Shown: positions 1 to 7,627, numbered from the stretch's first letter. The stretch is 38,024 nucleotides of DNA from an uncultured Acetatifactor sp. (GCA_949840885.1 CATKYJ010000044.1:1-38024), one strand, 5' to 3'. A program made the numbers and translations. The notes: generated from the letters alone by a model not told the origin.

Positions 1-53
<53 letters not shown>

Positions 54-300
54 GTTCATGGTCGTCCTCTCCCAATGCCACAGTCTTCGCTTGGCTGCCG
101 GCTCCCGCCGGCTTCCTCGTGTATCCTCGTGGTTCATTTAGGTTTGTTCTAGGTCGTGTTAAACTCTTTTTCTCTCTGAATTTCCTCCGCCGCTCTCGCA
201 GCGGTCCGGACAGGTCTCCCCGTCCTTTTTCGGAATCTTCAGGGTTGCATTGCTGTTCATTTGTCAAGGTGCTTCGCCGTCTTCATCAGCGGCAACTTTG
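54..300 (-). other. rRNA operon leader
   Basis: About 245 bases lie between the proximal rrn promoter and the 16S 5' end, with no credible protein gene. The leader contains compact hairpins. One is GCCGGC-GGGA-GCCGGC (97-112, read on minus), whose GGGA loop fits the GNRA tetraloop pattern. The other is CCGCT-GCGAG-AGCGG near 190-205. Such leader stems are usual in rRNA precursors, where they help folding, antitermination or RNase III processing; which of these applies here cannot be told from sequence. Open frames in this stretch have no ribosome site or recognisable product. Confidence 0.7.
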
Positions 301-302
301 AT

Positions 303-331
303 AGGATATCATACCTCTCCGCTTTTGTCAA
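303..331 (-). promoter_or_regulatory. rrn promoter, proximal
   Basis: On the minus strand a perfect -35 TTGACA (331-326) is followed after 17 nt by -10 TATCCT (308-303). Transcription would begin near 296, about 240 nt upstream of 16S. The upstream side (332-420) is very A/T rich with T-runs, as expected for an UP-element bound by the RNA polymerase alpha subunit. The expected high-output character is inferred from position and composition. Confidence 0.85.
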
Positions 332-411
332 CTGCTTTTTTGCAAATTTTTTTAACTTTTTTTACTCTGTTTTTATCTTCCAAAAAGCCAACAAATTTTG
401 CAGTGCTTTAA

Positions 412-440
412 ATCTTAGCATACCTGCCAAAATTTGTCAA
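412..440 (-). promoter_or_regulatory. rrn promoter, distal
   Basis: A second sigma-A-type promoter on minus: -35 TTGACA (440-435), 17-nt spacer, -10 TAAGAT (417-412). It lies 109 nt upstream of the proximal promoter and points the same way. Tandem promoters are typical of rRNA operons. The five phased repeats at 444-502 begin 4 nt upstream of its -35 box. Confidence 0.8.
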
Positions 441-443
441 TAC

Positions 444-502
444 TGTTTCGACAAGTTTTCCGTAAGTTTTCTCAGAGGTTTTCTCAGGCTTAGTTTTCTC
501 AG
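444..502 (-). repeat. Phased GAAAAC-like repeats upstream of rrn promoter
   Basis: Read on minus, CTGAGAAAAC occurs three times (502-493, 487-478, 475-466). It is followed by the related ACGGAAAAC (463-455) and GTCGAAACA (452-444). The conserved G of the plus-strand gttt motif sits at 445, 455, 466, 478 and 493, so spacings are 10, 11, 12 and 15 bp. This is close to one helical turn, so the short A-tracts face the same side of the DNA. This could be intrinsically curved DNA/UP-element or a multi-site activator target. Confidence 0.6.
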
Positions 503-543
503 ACTTTCTGAAGTTACCTGTCCAAAACACGCTTCACAGAAAC

Positions 544-578
544 AAAAAAACAGAAGCATTGAATCCACAACACTTCTG
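544..578 (-). terminator. Intrinsic terminator of the tRNA-Ser unit
   Basis: On minus, an 11-bp stem (CAGAAGTGTTG pairing with CAATGCTTCTG, two G-U pairs) with a 6-nt loop is followed directly by seven T. It sits 24 nt beyond the tRNA 3' end and before the rrn promoters, so the tRNA gene is transcribed as its own unit and not as the leader of the rRNA operon. Confidence 0.85.
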
Positions 579-601
579 CATTCATCATCTCGACAGCGAA
601 A

Positions 602-689
602 CGGAGAAAGAGGGATTTGAACCCTCGCGCCGGTTGCCCGACCTACACCCTTAGCAGGGGCGCCTCTTCGGCCTCTTGAGTATTTCTCC
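602..689 (-). tRNA. tRNA-Ser (anticodon GCU)
   Basis: The complement folds as an 88-nt class II tRNA. The acceptor stem is GGAGAAA (689-683) paired with TTTCTCC (609-603), with discriminator G at 602. The anticodon stem is CGCCC/GGGTG with loop CTGCTAA, giving anticodon GCU for AGC/AGU serine codons. The long variable arm is typical of tRNA-Ser. The T-arm is GAGGG-TTCAAAT-CCCTC. No CCA is encoded; the bases after the discriminator are TTTC. Promoter and terminator flank it at 752-780 and 544-578. Confidence 0.95.
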
Positions 690-751
690 TTAATCCGAAT
701 TTACGCGCTGCCGATATGCTGTTTTCTGGCCACTTGTGCGGCACAACTATT

Positions 752-780
752 ATTATACATAAAAGGACCATTCTTGTCAA
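752..780 (-). promoter_or_regulatory. tRNA-Ser promoter
   Basis: A full consensus sigma-A promoter on minus: TTGACA (780-775), 17 nt, TATAAT (757-752). The start point would be near 745, giving a leader of about 55 nt before the mature tRNA 5' end at 689. Confidence 0.9.
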
Positions 781-793
781 TTACTTTTTTCAA

Positions 794-827
794 TGTTTCC
801 GAAATGTCTCCGAAAAGTGTTTCCGAA
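794..827 (-). repeat. Three direct repeats upstream of the tRNA promoter
   Basis: Read on minus, TTCGGAAACA (827-818), TTCGGAGACA (814-805) and TTCGGAAACA (803-794) repeat at 13- and 11-bp steps, 14 nt upstream of the tRNA -35 box. They share a GGAAAC core with the repeats at 444-502 in the same position relative to the rrn promoter. The nearest coding gene ends at 897. Confidence 0.55.
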
Positions 828-896
828 TCGCTCCGCAAATTCCCCACGGCTCCTCAAATTCGTTTCTCCAGTCCTCCCGGCGTTTCTTCAAACATT

Positions 897-1451
897 TCAA
901 TAGTCCCGCCGGTACTTCTGCACAGCTGTTTCATACAAATCGTTTCCCTCAGCATCCATCACCACAATAACCGGAAACTCTTTCACCTCCAGTTTTCGGA
1001 TAGCCTCCGTGTCTAAATCCTCATAGGCAATCACTTCCGAATGAATAATGGAGTGAGACAGCAGTGCTCCGGCGCCACCCACCGCGGCAAAATAAACCGC
1101 GCCGTTGCGCACAATGGCCTCCTTCACTGTCTGACCTCTTTTTCCCTTGCCCACCATCCCACGTAGTCCCAGATCCAAAAGCAGGGGGGCATATTTATCC
1201 ATACGGCTCGCCGTGGTCGGGCCCGCAGAGCCTATAGGCCTCCCCTCTCTGGCAGGCGAGGGGCCCATGTAATAAATCACATTGTCTCTCATGTCCAAGG
1301 GCAGCTGCTCTCCCCGCTCCAAGGCCTCGCACATTCTTTTATGAGCCGCATCTCTGGCCGTATAGATGATTCCTGTCAAATATACATAGTCCCCTGCCCG
1401 AAGAGAAGCAGCGGTTTCAGCAGATAACGGTGCCGTAATATGTCTTTCCAT
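897..1451 (-). CDS. Class I fumarate hydratase, beta subunit (C-terminal type)
   Basis: 184 residues matching the Fe-S hydro-lyase C-terminal (swivelling) domain of two-subunit fumarases and tartrate dehydratases. With the alpha subunit it would interconvert fumarate and L-malate in the cytoplasm. Visible family motifs are GPTTASRMD near residues 77-85 and VGGAGALLSHSI near 124-135, and the length is normal for a stand-alone beta subunit. The ATG at 1451 has an AAGGGGA ribosome site 7 nt upstream. The gene begins only 13 nt after the alpha subunit stops and is the last of the five-gene operon; no clear terminator follows before the tRNA promoter. L(+)-tartrate dehydratase is the alternative, less likely without a tartrate transporter nearby. 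Confidence 0.92.
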   Translation of the reverse strand: MERHITAPLSAETAASLRAGDYVYLTGIIYTARDAAHKRMCEALERGEQLPLDMRDNVIYYMGPSPAREGRPIGSAGPTTASRMDKYAPLLLDLGLRGMVGKGKRGQTVKEAIVRNGAVYFAAVGGAGALLSHSIIHSEVIAYEDLDTEAIRKLEVKEFPVIVVMDAEGNDLYETAVQKYRRDY

Positions 1452-1464
1452 TTCCGATTCCCCT

Positions 1465-2307
1465 TTATATTGTCCTCACCGCATGGCGGTTTACGTGGCA
1501 GCAGATATTCACAGCCACAGGAAGTCCCGCAATATGCGTAGGATAGGTGTCAATATTGACTGCCAGCGCAGTGGTTGTTCCCCCAAGGCCTCCGGGCCCA
1601 ATGCCGGAACAATTGATTCTCTCTAAAAGTTCCTCCTCCAGGCTGCGTACATATGGTATCCCGGAATGCTCATCTACCGGACGTGTCAAAGCGCGTTTTG
1701 CCATCAGGGCACATTTTTCAAAGGTCCCTCCAATGCCTACTCCCACCACCATGGGCGGACATGCATTTGGCCCGGCCTCCTCCACTGCCCTAAGCACAGC
1801 CGCTTTCACTCCCTCTATGCCGTCAGCAGGCTTTAGCATAAAAACACGGCTCATGTTCTCACTTCCAAAGCCTTTCGGCGCAACCGTGATTTTTACCTTA
1901 TCCCCAGGTACTATAAAATAATGTATGACAGCAGGAGTATTATCCCGGGTGTTTTCCCGCTCAATGGGGTCCTTTACCACTGATTTGCGCAGGAAGCCCT
2001 CCTGATACCCCTGCCGGACTCCCTCATTAACAGCCTCCTCCAGCGGTCCTCCCGCAAAATGTACCTCCTGCCCCACTTCCATAAATATAACTGCCATGCC
2101 TGTATCCTGACATATGGGAATCATTTCCTCTCCGGCAATCTCCATGTTCTCCTGCAGCTGCCCTAAGATCTGCCTGCCCAGCGCAGACTCCTCTCTCCTT
2201 GCCGCTGTCAGCATGGCACATTTCATATCCTCTGAAAGATAGTGGTTCGCTTCAATGCACATTTCCTTTACGGCTTCCGTAATTTTGGAGACATCCAGTT
2301 CTCTCAT
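1465..2307 (-). CDS. Class I fumarate hydratase, alpha subunit (Fe-S)
   Basis: 280-residue Fe-S hydro-lyase N-terminal domain protein, the catalytic iron-sulfur half of a heterodimeric fumarase. Three cysteines in conserved contexts would hold the [4Fe-4S] cluster: ICQDTGMA near residue 64, GGTFEKCALMAKRAL near 190, and INCSGIGPGGLGGTT near 235. This oxygen-sensitive cluster fits an anaerobe. The ATG at 2307 has AAGGAG 5 nt upstream; a GTG two codons earlier lies inside that ribosome site and is less likely. It sits between the HIT gene (46 nt upstream) and the beta subunit (13 nt downstream). Tartrate dehydratase alpha subunits look similar. Confidence 0.93.
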   Translation of the reverse strand: MRELDVSKITEAVKEMCIEANHYLSEDMKCAMLTAARREESALGRQILGQLQENMEIAGEEMIPICQDTGMAVIFMEVGQEVHFAGGPLEEAVNEGVRQGYQEGFLRKSVVKDPIERENTRDNTPAVIHYFIVPGDKVKITVAPKGFGSENMSRVFMLKPADGIEGVKAAVLRAVEEAGPNACPPMVVGVGIGGTFEKCALMAKRALTRPVDEHSGIPYVRSLEEELLERINCSGIGPGGLGGTTTALAVNIDTYPTHIAGLPVAVNICCHVNRHAVRTI

Positions 2308-2352
2308 ATCCACTCCTTATCCCCCCAGCATTTCCGCTTGCAACAGGCCGCA

Positions 2353-2763
2353 CTATTCGACAATTGTCTTCATCGTGGCATCCAGCTCTTCCTGACTCGG
2401 CTTGCCAGGCTTCCAGTTAATAGCCTGCCCATCGTCAACATATCTGGGAATTAAATGAAGATGAAAATGATGTACTGTCTGGCCGGCTGCCTCTCCGTTA
2501 TTCTGTACCAGATTCAATCCGTCGCAGTGCAGCTTCTCCACCATGATCCTGGCCATTTTCTGAGCCAGCAGCAGCACTTTGGAGGCCGCCTCTTCCGGAA
2601 GATCGTATAGATTCTCCGCATGCTCTTTGGGCAAAATCAAGGCATGGCCCCTCGTAGCCGGTCCCAAATCCAGAATCACCCGAAAATCCCGGTCTTCATA
2701 TAATGTTTTTGACGGAATCTCCCCGCCGGCAATCCTGCAAAAAATACAGTCCTCTTTTTTCAT
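2353..2763 (-). CDS. HIT family nucleotide hydrolase
   Basis: 136-residue histidine-triad protein. The diagnostic H-x-H-x-H triad is HFHLH at residues 99-103, where the middle histidine is the nucleophile that attacks the nucleotide alpha-phosphate. An N-terminal CIFC pair (residues 6 and 9) is typical of the Hint/FHIT-like zinc-binding subgroup. Members hydrolyse nucleoside phosphoramidates or dinucleoside polyphosphates; the exact substrate cannot be read from sequence. The ATG at 2763 follows a GGAGAACGG ribosome site. The gene lies in the middle of the rhomboid-to-fumarase operon with about 45-nt gaps on both sides; nothing suggests a direct metabolic link with fumarase. Confidence 0.93.
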   Translation of the reverse strand: MKKEDCIFCRIAGGEIPSKTLYEDRDFRVILDLGPATRGHALILPKEHAENLYDLPEEAASKVLLLAQKMARIMVEKLHCDGLNLVQNNGEAAGQTVHHFHLHLIPRYVDDGQAINWKPGKPSQEELDATMKTIVE

Positions 2764-2807
2764 CTTTCCGTTCTCCTATTCTCTCCGGTTTTCCCACATA
2801 TAGTTCC

Positions 2808-3824
2808 TTATGCTTTTTCTTCAAAGCCGAACAACTGGTCAAGTGATCTCAGAAGCTTAAAATCTCCTTTCGCTTTCATGACCCCTGACATAAAAGCTCT
2901 CTGAAAAGTCATACGCCCATTTACGATATCTTCCATGGTCGCCTTCCCCAACTGCATCTCCACATCAGGCTTCTCGCAAGAGCCATAGCTGCATTCCAGC
3001 AGGGAACCGTCAACCGACACAACCAGTTTCCTCTTTTTCTCTTCAATGGCAAAGGAATATTCTGCCCTGAAATCCGTCTGCGGTTTAAAGGCTTTCTTAA
3101 AGGCGGCCAGATATTCCTCCTCGTTATCCGTCACTTCCTCGTCCAGCATATCCTGAAACAGGCTTGTCAGTTCCCGGATGTCCTGCTTCTGCCGCTGTAC
3201 ATAGCTGTCATCCGACACATACTGGGACAGCTGTTCTGTCTCCTGAGGCGTCAGGTTGTTGCTCTTAGGCACGGCAATTTTCTGCTTTACCGCCTGATTG
3301 CTGGCAGGGAAGCAGGCTATGTGCTGGTTGATGGAGCGGTACATATTCTCGGCTTTCTTTTCAATAATTCTAATATACTGCTCATTCATTTCCAGAGTGA
3401 CTGTATTTTCTATATAGCCGCAGATGCCGCTGCAGGGCAGTCCGCCCAGAATCTCCCATGCGGTAGAGAGGTTCAGCTTTGCCTCCCGCTCCCCATAGGT
3501 AGTGGACATTACCACCGGGCACATATAGATTTCCGCTATCTTCTCCTTGTCCCCGAACAGCCAGCAGGCATCCAGAAACTGCTGCATATATCCGCCTATG
3601 CCATACCATTCTACAGTGGTGGCAAGAATAATGCCGTCCGCGTTTTTTAATGTTTGCGGCAGCGTAGGAATGGCATTCTTGCTTTCATACAGATTATAGC
3701 GCGTGACCTTGACGCGAAGTTCTTCCAGGATTTCCTGCATCTTGTTAATGACAAACAAAGTCGGGTCATCGATAATGCCTCTGCCGCCGTAATAAATATT
3801 AATATTCAAAACCACACCTCGCAT
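2808..3824 (-). CDS. Flavodoxin-fold (FMN reductase-like) protein with C-terminal SCP2 domain
   Basis: 338 residues in two parts. Residues 1-200 resemble NAD(P)H-dependent FMN reductase/flavodoxin proteins: a beta strand with a YYGGRG loop, then ADGIILATTVEWYGIGGYMQ, the usual pattern of the second FMN-contacting loop. Residues 240-335 look like an SCP2 sterol-transfer domain, with KPDVEMQL and FMSGVMKAKGDFKLL, a hydrophobic-ligand tunnel fold. The partner and substrate are unknown. The start is uncertain: ATG at 3824 has weak ribosome signal, while a TTG at 3809 has AGGTG 6 nt upstream and would give a tighter N-terminus. The gene is 40 nt after the rhomboid gene and 45 nt before HIT, in the same operon. 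Confidence 0.75.
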   Translation of the reverse strand: MRGVVLNINIYYGGRGIIDDPTLFVINKMQEILEELRVKVTRYNLYESKNAIPTLPQTLKNADGIILATTVEWYGIGGYMQQFLDACWLFGDKEKIAEIYMCPVVMSTTYGEREAKLNLSTAWEILGGLPCSGICGYIENTVTLEMNEQYIRIIEKKAENMYRSINQHIACFPASNQAVKQKIAVPKSNNLTPQETEQLSQYVSDDSYVQRQKQDIRELTSLFQDMLDEEVTDNEEEYLAAFKKAFKPQTDFRAEYSFAIEEKKRKLVVSVDGSLLECSYGSCEKPDVEMQLGKATMEDIVNGRMTFQRAFMSGVMKAKGDFKLLRSLDQLFGFEEKA

Positions 3825-3863
3825 TCCATTCTCTATAAAGCCCTGAATATCCCTTTCGGAACA

Positions 3864-4457
3864 TCAATCCGTTCTCCTCTGCCCCCACCTCATGAATAAA
3901 CACATTATGCTGGCAAATACAAACCCCGTAAGCAGCCCTCCCACATGAGCAACATTGTCAATATTCTGACCTGTAAAACCGCTGTAAAGGGAATATGCTA
4001 TCATCAATATCACCCTTGCAGGCGTCACATTCTCCATTTTTCTACCCGAAAGCAATACCATGGCCAACAGCACTCCGTCTAGTCCAAACACTGCTCCGCT
4101 GGCTCCCAGCGAGGCTGACATGTCCCCTTGCATCGCCCTGGACAACAGCGAAAGCACGTTCCCGCCAATGCCGGAAAGGAAATACAGTACGCCATATCTG
4201 ATATGTCCAACTTCCTTTTCGATCATGGAACCCAGAAAAAATAATATCACCATGTTATTAAAAAGATGATTGATCCCACTGTGGAGAAACATGGCCCACA
4301 GAATCCTGCCGTATTCCCCCCGCACCATTACGCTTATGATGTCCAGTTCACCTGCATTGTATAGCAAATCTCCCGTAAATTCGCACAGAATGAAAACAAT
4401 GACATTGACAGCCACCAAAGCTGTGCTCACAATGGGTTGGAATTTTAATGACCGCAA
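3864..4457 (-). CDS. Rhomboid family intramembrane serine protease
   Basis: About 197 residues with at least five hydrophobic segments. The catalytic serine lies in GASGAVFG (Ser about 120) and the partner histidine in NVAHVGG (His about 171), the rhomboid Ser-His dyad; the HxxxN motif GINHLFNN is also present. Rhomboids cleave membrane proteins within their transmembrane helices; the substrate is unknown. A TTG start at 4457 is chosen because AGGAGGAG lies 8 nt upstream. The ATG at 4493 has no ribosome site and would fall at or before the start point of the promoter at 4498-4526. The gene is first in the operon running to fumarase. Confidence 0.85.
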   Translation of the reverse strand: MRSLKFQPIVSTALVAVNVIVFILCEFTGDLLYNAGELDIISVMVRGEYGRILWAMFLHSGINHLFNNMVILFFLGSMIEKEVGHIRYGVLYFLSGIGGNVLSLLSRAMQGDMSASLGASGAVFGLDGVLLAMVLLSGRKMENVTPARVILMIAYSLYSGFTGQNIDNVAHVGGLLTGFVFASIMCLFMRWGQRRTD

Positions 4458-4497
4458 GGACTTTTCTCCTCCTGAGTATCTCTTTTCTGTCATATCG

Positions 4498-4526
4498 ATT
4501 CTAGCATAATTCCGGACACTTTTCAA
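4498..4526 (-). promoter_or_regulatory. Promoter of the rhomboid-fumarase operon
   Basis: TTGAAA (4526-4521), 17-nt spacer, TAGAAT (4503-4498) on minus, within the short gap after the FHA gene. The predicted start near 4491 gives a 34-nt leader carrying AGGAGGAG before the TTG start codon at 4457. It separates the fumarase operon from the Tad operon. Confidence 0.7.
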
Positions 4527-4537
4527 TCAATATTGCC

Positions 4538-5698
4538 CTAACGGAAGATAAAAACCACTTTTCCAAATTTTATTTCGTCCCCTTCCTCCAGTTTTTTCTT
4601 CTCATAAGGGTGCATCCGCTGGTCATTCTGAAAGGTTCCATTGGTAGAATTCAGATCCTCCAGGTAAACATTCTCCCCCTCTTTCGTGATACGGGCATGC
4701 ATTCTGCTGACGGAGGCATCCTGTAATACCAAGTCCACCTCCCCTTCTTTCTTTCCTATGGTAAGATTCACCTGCTCCAGGCTTAAGACAAGCCTCCCCT
4801 GGGGTGTGAGCAATCTGTGGGGCTGCCTTGAGGCCTGCGTTTTCTCCTCAAAAAATACGGTCTGTCCGTATGTGCTTTCATATTTGGTTTTCTCCGCCAC
4901 CGCATACTCGTAGTCCATCATTTCCTGCTGCATGGACTGCCGGTAGTCCTCCCGCAGCTTCTGACTGCGGCCGCGTTTTCCCTCCAGAATGCCCCTGAGG
5001 CCTTTTTTGCCGAATTTTGTCGGTTTTTCCTGTAGGGGCGCTTTCTCATTTTCGCTTTCGTGAACGGAGACTGTCGGCACAATGCTTTCATCCGCCTCCT
5101 CCGCCCTGGACTCTTCTACCACTGTATACGCCAGTTCCGGAAGTTTCCTGTCTTCCAGGCACTGTGCATCCTCAAAGATCTGGGTCTGCAAATAAGTCTC
5201 TCCATTGCGCTCTACCCTCTCATACATACGATAAACGCAGTCCACAAGCACCTCATCATTATAATCTATGTGTTCCACCCAGAACTCCATCAGCTTCATA
5301 AAGCCCGATTCCCCCTCATAATAGGGGACATAGAGGAAAGAGAAGACATTGTTCTCCAGTTCCTGAAAAATCTGCTCCGGATACCAGACAATGTTGTTCA
5401 TGTCCAGCAGGAAGCGGCCCAGTTCCTCCCGAATATGCCGCAGGCTCCAGAGGAAATCCCGTACCCATTCTCTGGTGATGCTGCGGCTGCCAAACAATAG
5501 CGCCACGTTCTGCCTGGAGGAAATATCATAGTAAAGGTAGGCCTGTCCATCGATATAGCGTAGATTGCACGGAAGCAGTCCTTTGATCTGACATCTCCCC
5601 AGAATACTGTACTGGTACTTTTTCTCCTCCGGCAGTTTGTCCAGCAGGATTCTCTCATAATTGCAGTTCAGGCTTCTCACATATTCCACATTCAGCAT
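4538..5698 (-). CDS. FHA domain protein with DUF6382-like N-terminus
   Basis: 386 residues, last gene of the Tad operon. Residues 1-190 match the DUF6382 pattern seen in clostridial Tad loci, with YLYYDISSRQNVALLF and an aromatic-rich core. Residues 195-300 are a polar, charged linker. Residues 300-386 form a forkhead-associated domain with GKKEGEVDLVL, SVSRMHARI and LEDLNSTNGTF, the phosphothreonine-binding signature residues (G, S-R-H, N-T-N-G). FHA domains bind phosphothreonine partners, so this protein probably ties pilus assembly or motor activity to a Ser/Thr kinase, by inference. No signal peptide or membrane segment is seen. The ATG at 5698 follows GGGAGG, which overlaps the stop of the preceding TadE-like gene. 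Confidence 0.85.
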   Translation of the reverse strand: MLNVEYVRSLNCNYERILLDKLPEEKKYQYSILGRCQIKGLLPCNLRYIDGQAYLYYDISSRQNVALLFGSRSITREWVRDFLWSLRHIREELGRFLLDMNNIVWYPEQIFQELENNVFSFLYVPYYEGESGFMKLMEFWVEHIDYNDEVLVDCVYRMYERVERNGETYLQTQIFEDAQCLEDRKLPELAYTVVEESRAEEADESIVPTVSVHESENEKAPLQEKPTKFGKKGLRGILEGKRGRSQKLREDYRQSMQQEMMDYEYAVAEKTKYESTYGQTVFFEEKTQASRQPHRLLTPQGRLVLSLEQVNLTIGKKEGEVDLVLQDASVSRMHARITKEGENVYLEDLNSTNGTFQNDQRMHPYEKKKLEEGDEIKFGKVVFIFR

Positions 5699-5707
5699 AC
5701 TCTGTCT

Positions 5708-6169
5708 CTACCTCCCTGTTTCCTCCCGGATCCTGCGGCACAGCCGGATAAACGTTACCGGTGAAATCCTGCTGTATCCATAATCGGCTTTCGACTCCCA
5801 TACATTGTCCCTGTTCCAGAAGTTCCATCCTGGTACAGGAAACGCCAACTGCCCCGCTCCTTCCACACAAAAGCGATTTCTGTCTAGAGTCGCCTCCAGC
5901 TGCGTAATCCTCCATGCCATGTATTTTTCCCTGTACAGCCCAGCCATGCGCTCCTGTGCCATCTGCTCCAGCTGTGCTGTGTCGGAGGTTTCCACGAGGC
6001 TTCCCCAAAGGGCAATTGCTCCGATGTCCTGCTCCAGCAGACACCTGTCGTATTGGAACAGCATGATGTAAACCACAAAGAGTATAACTCCTATCACTAC
6101 AGGCAGCACAAGGGCAGCCTCCACCGTAAAATAGGCATTTCTTTTTCTGTAAGCTTTTTTTGATTTCAT
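5708..6169 (-). CDS. TadE-like minor pilin
   Basis: 153 residues. A short basic leader (about residues 1-13) precedes FTVEAALVLPVVIGVILF, the TadE/pseudopilin type hydrophobic segment with the characteristic glutamate at its start. The rest is predicted outside the membrane. Tad systems use such minor pilins for pilus initiation or surface display, after cleavage by an A24 peptidase. The ATG at 6169 has AGGAGGGG 4-5 nt upstream. The gene lies between the second A24 peptidase and the FHA gene with short gaps. The conserved N-terminus makes the family assignment solid; the role within the pilus is inferred. Confidence 0.85.
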   Translation of the reverse strand: MKSKKAYRKRNAYFTVEAALVLPVVIGVILFVVYIMLFQYDRCLLEQDIGAIALWGSLVETSDTAQLEQMAQERMAGLYREKYMAWRITQLEATLDRNRFCVEGAGQLAFPVPGWNFWNRDNVWESKADYGYSRISPVTFIRLCRRIREETGR

Positions 6170-6191
6170 TGCCCCTCCTGTAAGACTGCCC

Positions 6192-6602
6192 TCAAAGCAT
6201 TACCACAATCAGCCATGCCGCTGCCAAAAACGGCACAAAGGGAAGACGGCTGTTCCTCCCAACCCTGCGCATTGCCAGCAGAATCAGAGCGCACAGAGCC
6301 GCCAAAAACAGGCTGACCCCTAACAGCAGCAAACTTCTCTCCCCTCCCAGCGCCATCCCCAGACAGCACAGTACAATGCCATCCCCATACCCTGCTTTTT
6401 GAGTCACAAAGCCCAGGAACAGCAGCAAAGCGCCCGGCAGCAGACCCGCCATTGCCTGCGGATAACCACTGTTCTGGCAGCAGACTGTCCACGCTGCCAG
6501 AATGCCTCCCAATATAAGCATCCAGACTGGTATTCTGCGCGTCTTCAAATCCATGATGCCGGAGACTATCAGCCAGCCAGTTATAATCACCATACTCCAC
6601 AT
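6192..6602 (-). CDS. A24 family prepilin peptidase-like protein (second copy)
   Basis: About 136 residues, nearly all hydrophobic helices. The two aspartates expected of A24 aspartyl peptidases are visible in IMDLKTRRIP near residue 14 and GYGDG near residue 72. There is no N-terminal methyltransferase domain, so it is of the small CpaA/TadV type. The family cuts the basic leader from type IV and pseudopilins at the membrane. The ATG at 6602 is chosen because GGAGG lies 9 nt upstream and the previous gene ends at 6608; longer frames would overlap that gene. A second, different A24 protein is encoded at 14036-14533. Confidence 0.8.
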   Translation of the reverse strand: MWSMVIITGWLIVSGIMDLKTRRIPVWMLILGGILAAWTVCCQNSGYPQAMAGLLPGALLLFLGFVTQKAGYGDGIVLCCLGMALGGERSLLLLGVSLFLAALCALILLAMRRVGRNSRLPFVPFLAAAWLIVVML

Positions 6603-6607
6603 ACCCC

Positions 6608-7606
6608 TTACCCTCCGCATCGACTGCAAATTCTTAATCCTGCCTCCTGCGCCTGTTCTATGGTCATAGAAGTCACTGTCCTTTTCAGGCCGGAGCACCC
6701 CCTGTCATAGTGGTAGCGGTCTCCCTCATTGGTAATGTATAAAGTGGAGGGAAGACTTCCATCGGCACATCTGGAACAGGGATAAAACTTGCCTCCCCCC
6801 TGATTCCGTAAGACCTCAATCACTTGGGAGGAAACCACCCTCACGGAAAGCATCAGATGCGTACATTCCATGCTCACATGATACACAGACCCGTTTTTCG
6901 TCACATAGACGATCTGAGTCACCTCTCCCGCTTCCCCCTCGCCGGACACCTGGTATCCATTCCAGATATGGGCATAGTACCGGTTTGCCATTCGAAAGGG
7001 CCGGAAAGCGATCAGGCTGCTCCAGGGGGAAACTGAATATGTGACTATAATGTCGATCATATCGTCAGAGCCTAGGATGTCGCTCTCCCACAGCTGCAGG
7101 CTGGCTGCTCCATTGGTGAGAGGAGAGTGATTCAGGTAATCGGCGCCTGCAGAGTTTATCAACTGTCCTTTTACATAGGTGGCGGAAATCGCAATCCCTG
7201 CCAAGTCTCTCCACCAGCCGTCATTGTCCTCCGGCATTTCCCCGCTGTCCAGAGCATAGCCATATACGGACATTTTGCTTCCGGTCTGCCATAGGGCCAA
7301 CTGCAGATTTCCATGCAGGCGAATCATCTCTATGGCACATCCCAGATTCAGAAAGAAAAACAGGAACATGGGAAGCACTATGGAAGCCTCCACAGTCATA
7401 CCCGCCCTCACCTTTCCGAATAAAAAGGTAAATAGTGATGTCCCCTTTAAGGAATGTATCAGGACGGATGGCCGGCGTCTGCCGCCATCCTGGGAAGGAG
7501 CCGGATTCCGGGCAGAATCCGAAAAAAGCGTCTGATGTGTCGGAGAAGGTTTTCCTTGTTTGACCAAATATTTTGTTTTGCTGTCACAATTCCATAAAGA
7601 GGACAT
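6608..7606 (-). CDS. TadE-like protein with two C-terminal Cys/His motifs
   Basis: About 332 residues. A 70-residue polar N-terminal stretch precedes MTVEASIVLPMFLFFF, a TadE/pilin-type hydrophobic segment, so the leader is unusually long. The exported part ends in two similar units, near residues 228-280 and 286-331. Each reads Y-[VI]-T-x-x-G-x-x-Y-H, then a lone Cys followed by x-x-L, and a C-S-R-C at the end. These Cys/His units look like small metal-binding or disulfide-bonded modules known on various clostridial exported proteins; their ligand is not known. The ATG at 7606 follows GAGGTG by 8 nt. It is cotranscribed with DUF5702 (22 nt upstream) and the A24 copy downstream. Confidence 0.75.
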   Translation of the reverse strand: MSSLWNCDSKTKYLVKQGKPSPTHQTLFSDSARNPAPSQDGGRRRPSVLIHSLKGTSLFTFLFGKVRAGMTVEASIVLPMFLFFFLNLGCAIEMIRLHGNLQLALWQTGSKMSVYGYALDSGEMPEDNDGWWRDLAGIAISATYVKGQLINSAGADYLNHSPLTNGAASLQLWESDILGSDDMIDIIVTYSVSPWSSLIAFRPFRMANRYYAHIWNGYQVSGEGEAGEVTQIVYVTKNGSVYHVSMECTHLMLSVRVVSSQVIEVLRNQGGGKFYPCSRCADGSLPSTLYITNEGDRYHYDRGCSGLKRTVTSMTIEQAQEAGLRICSRCGG

Positions 7607-7627
7607 CACTAGTCACCTCGTTTTTCT

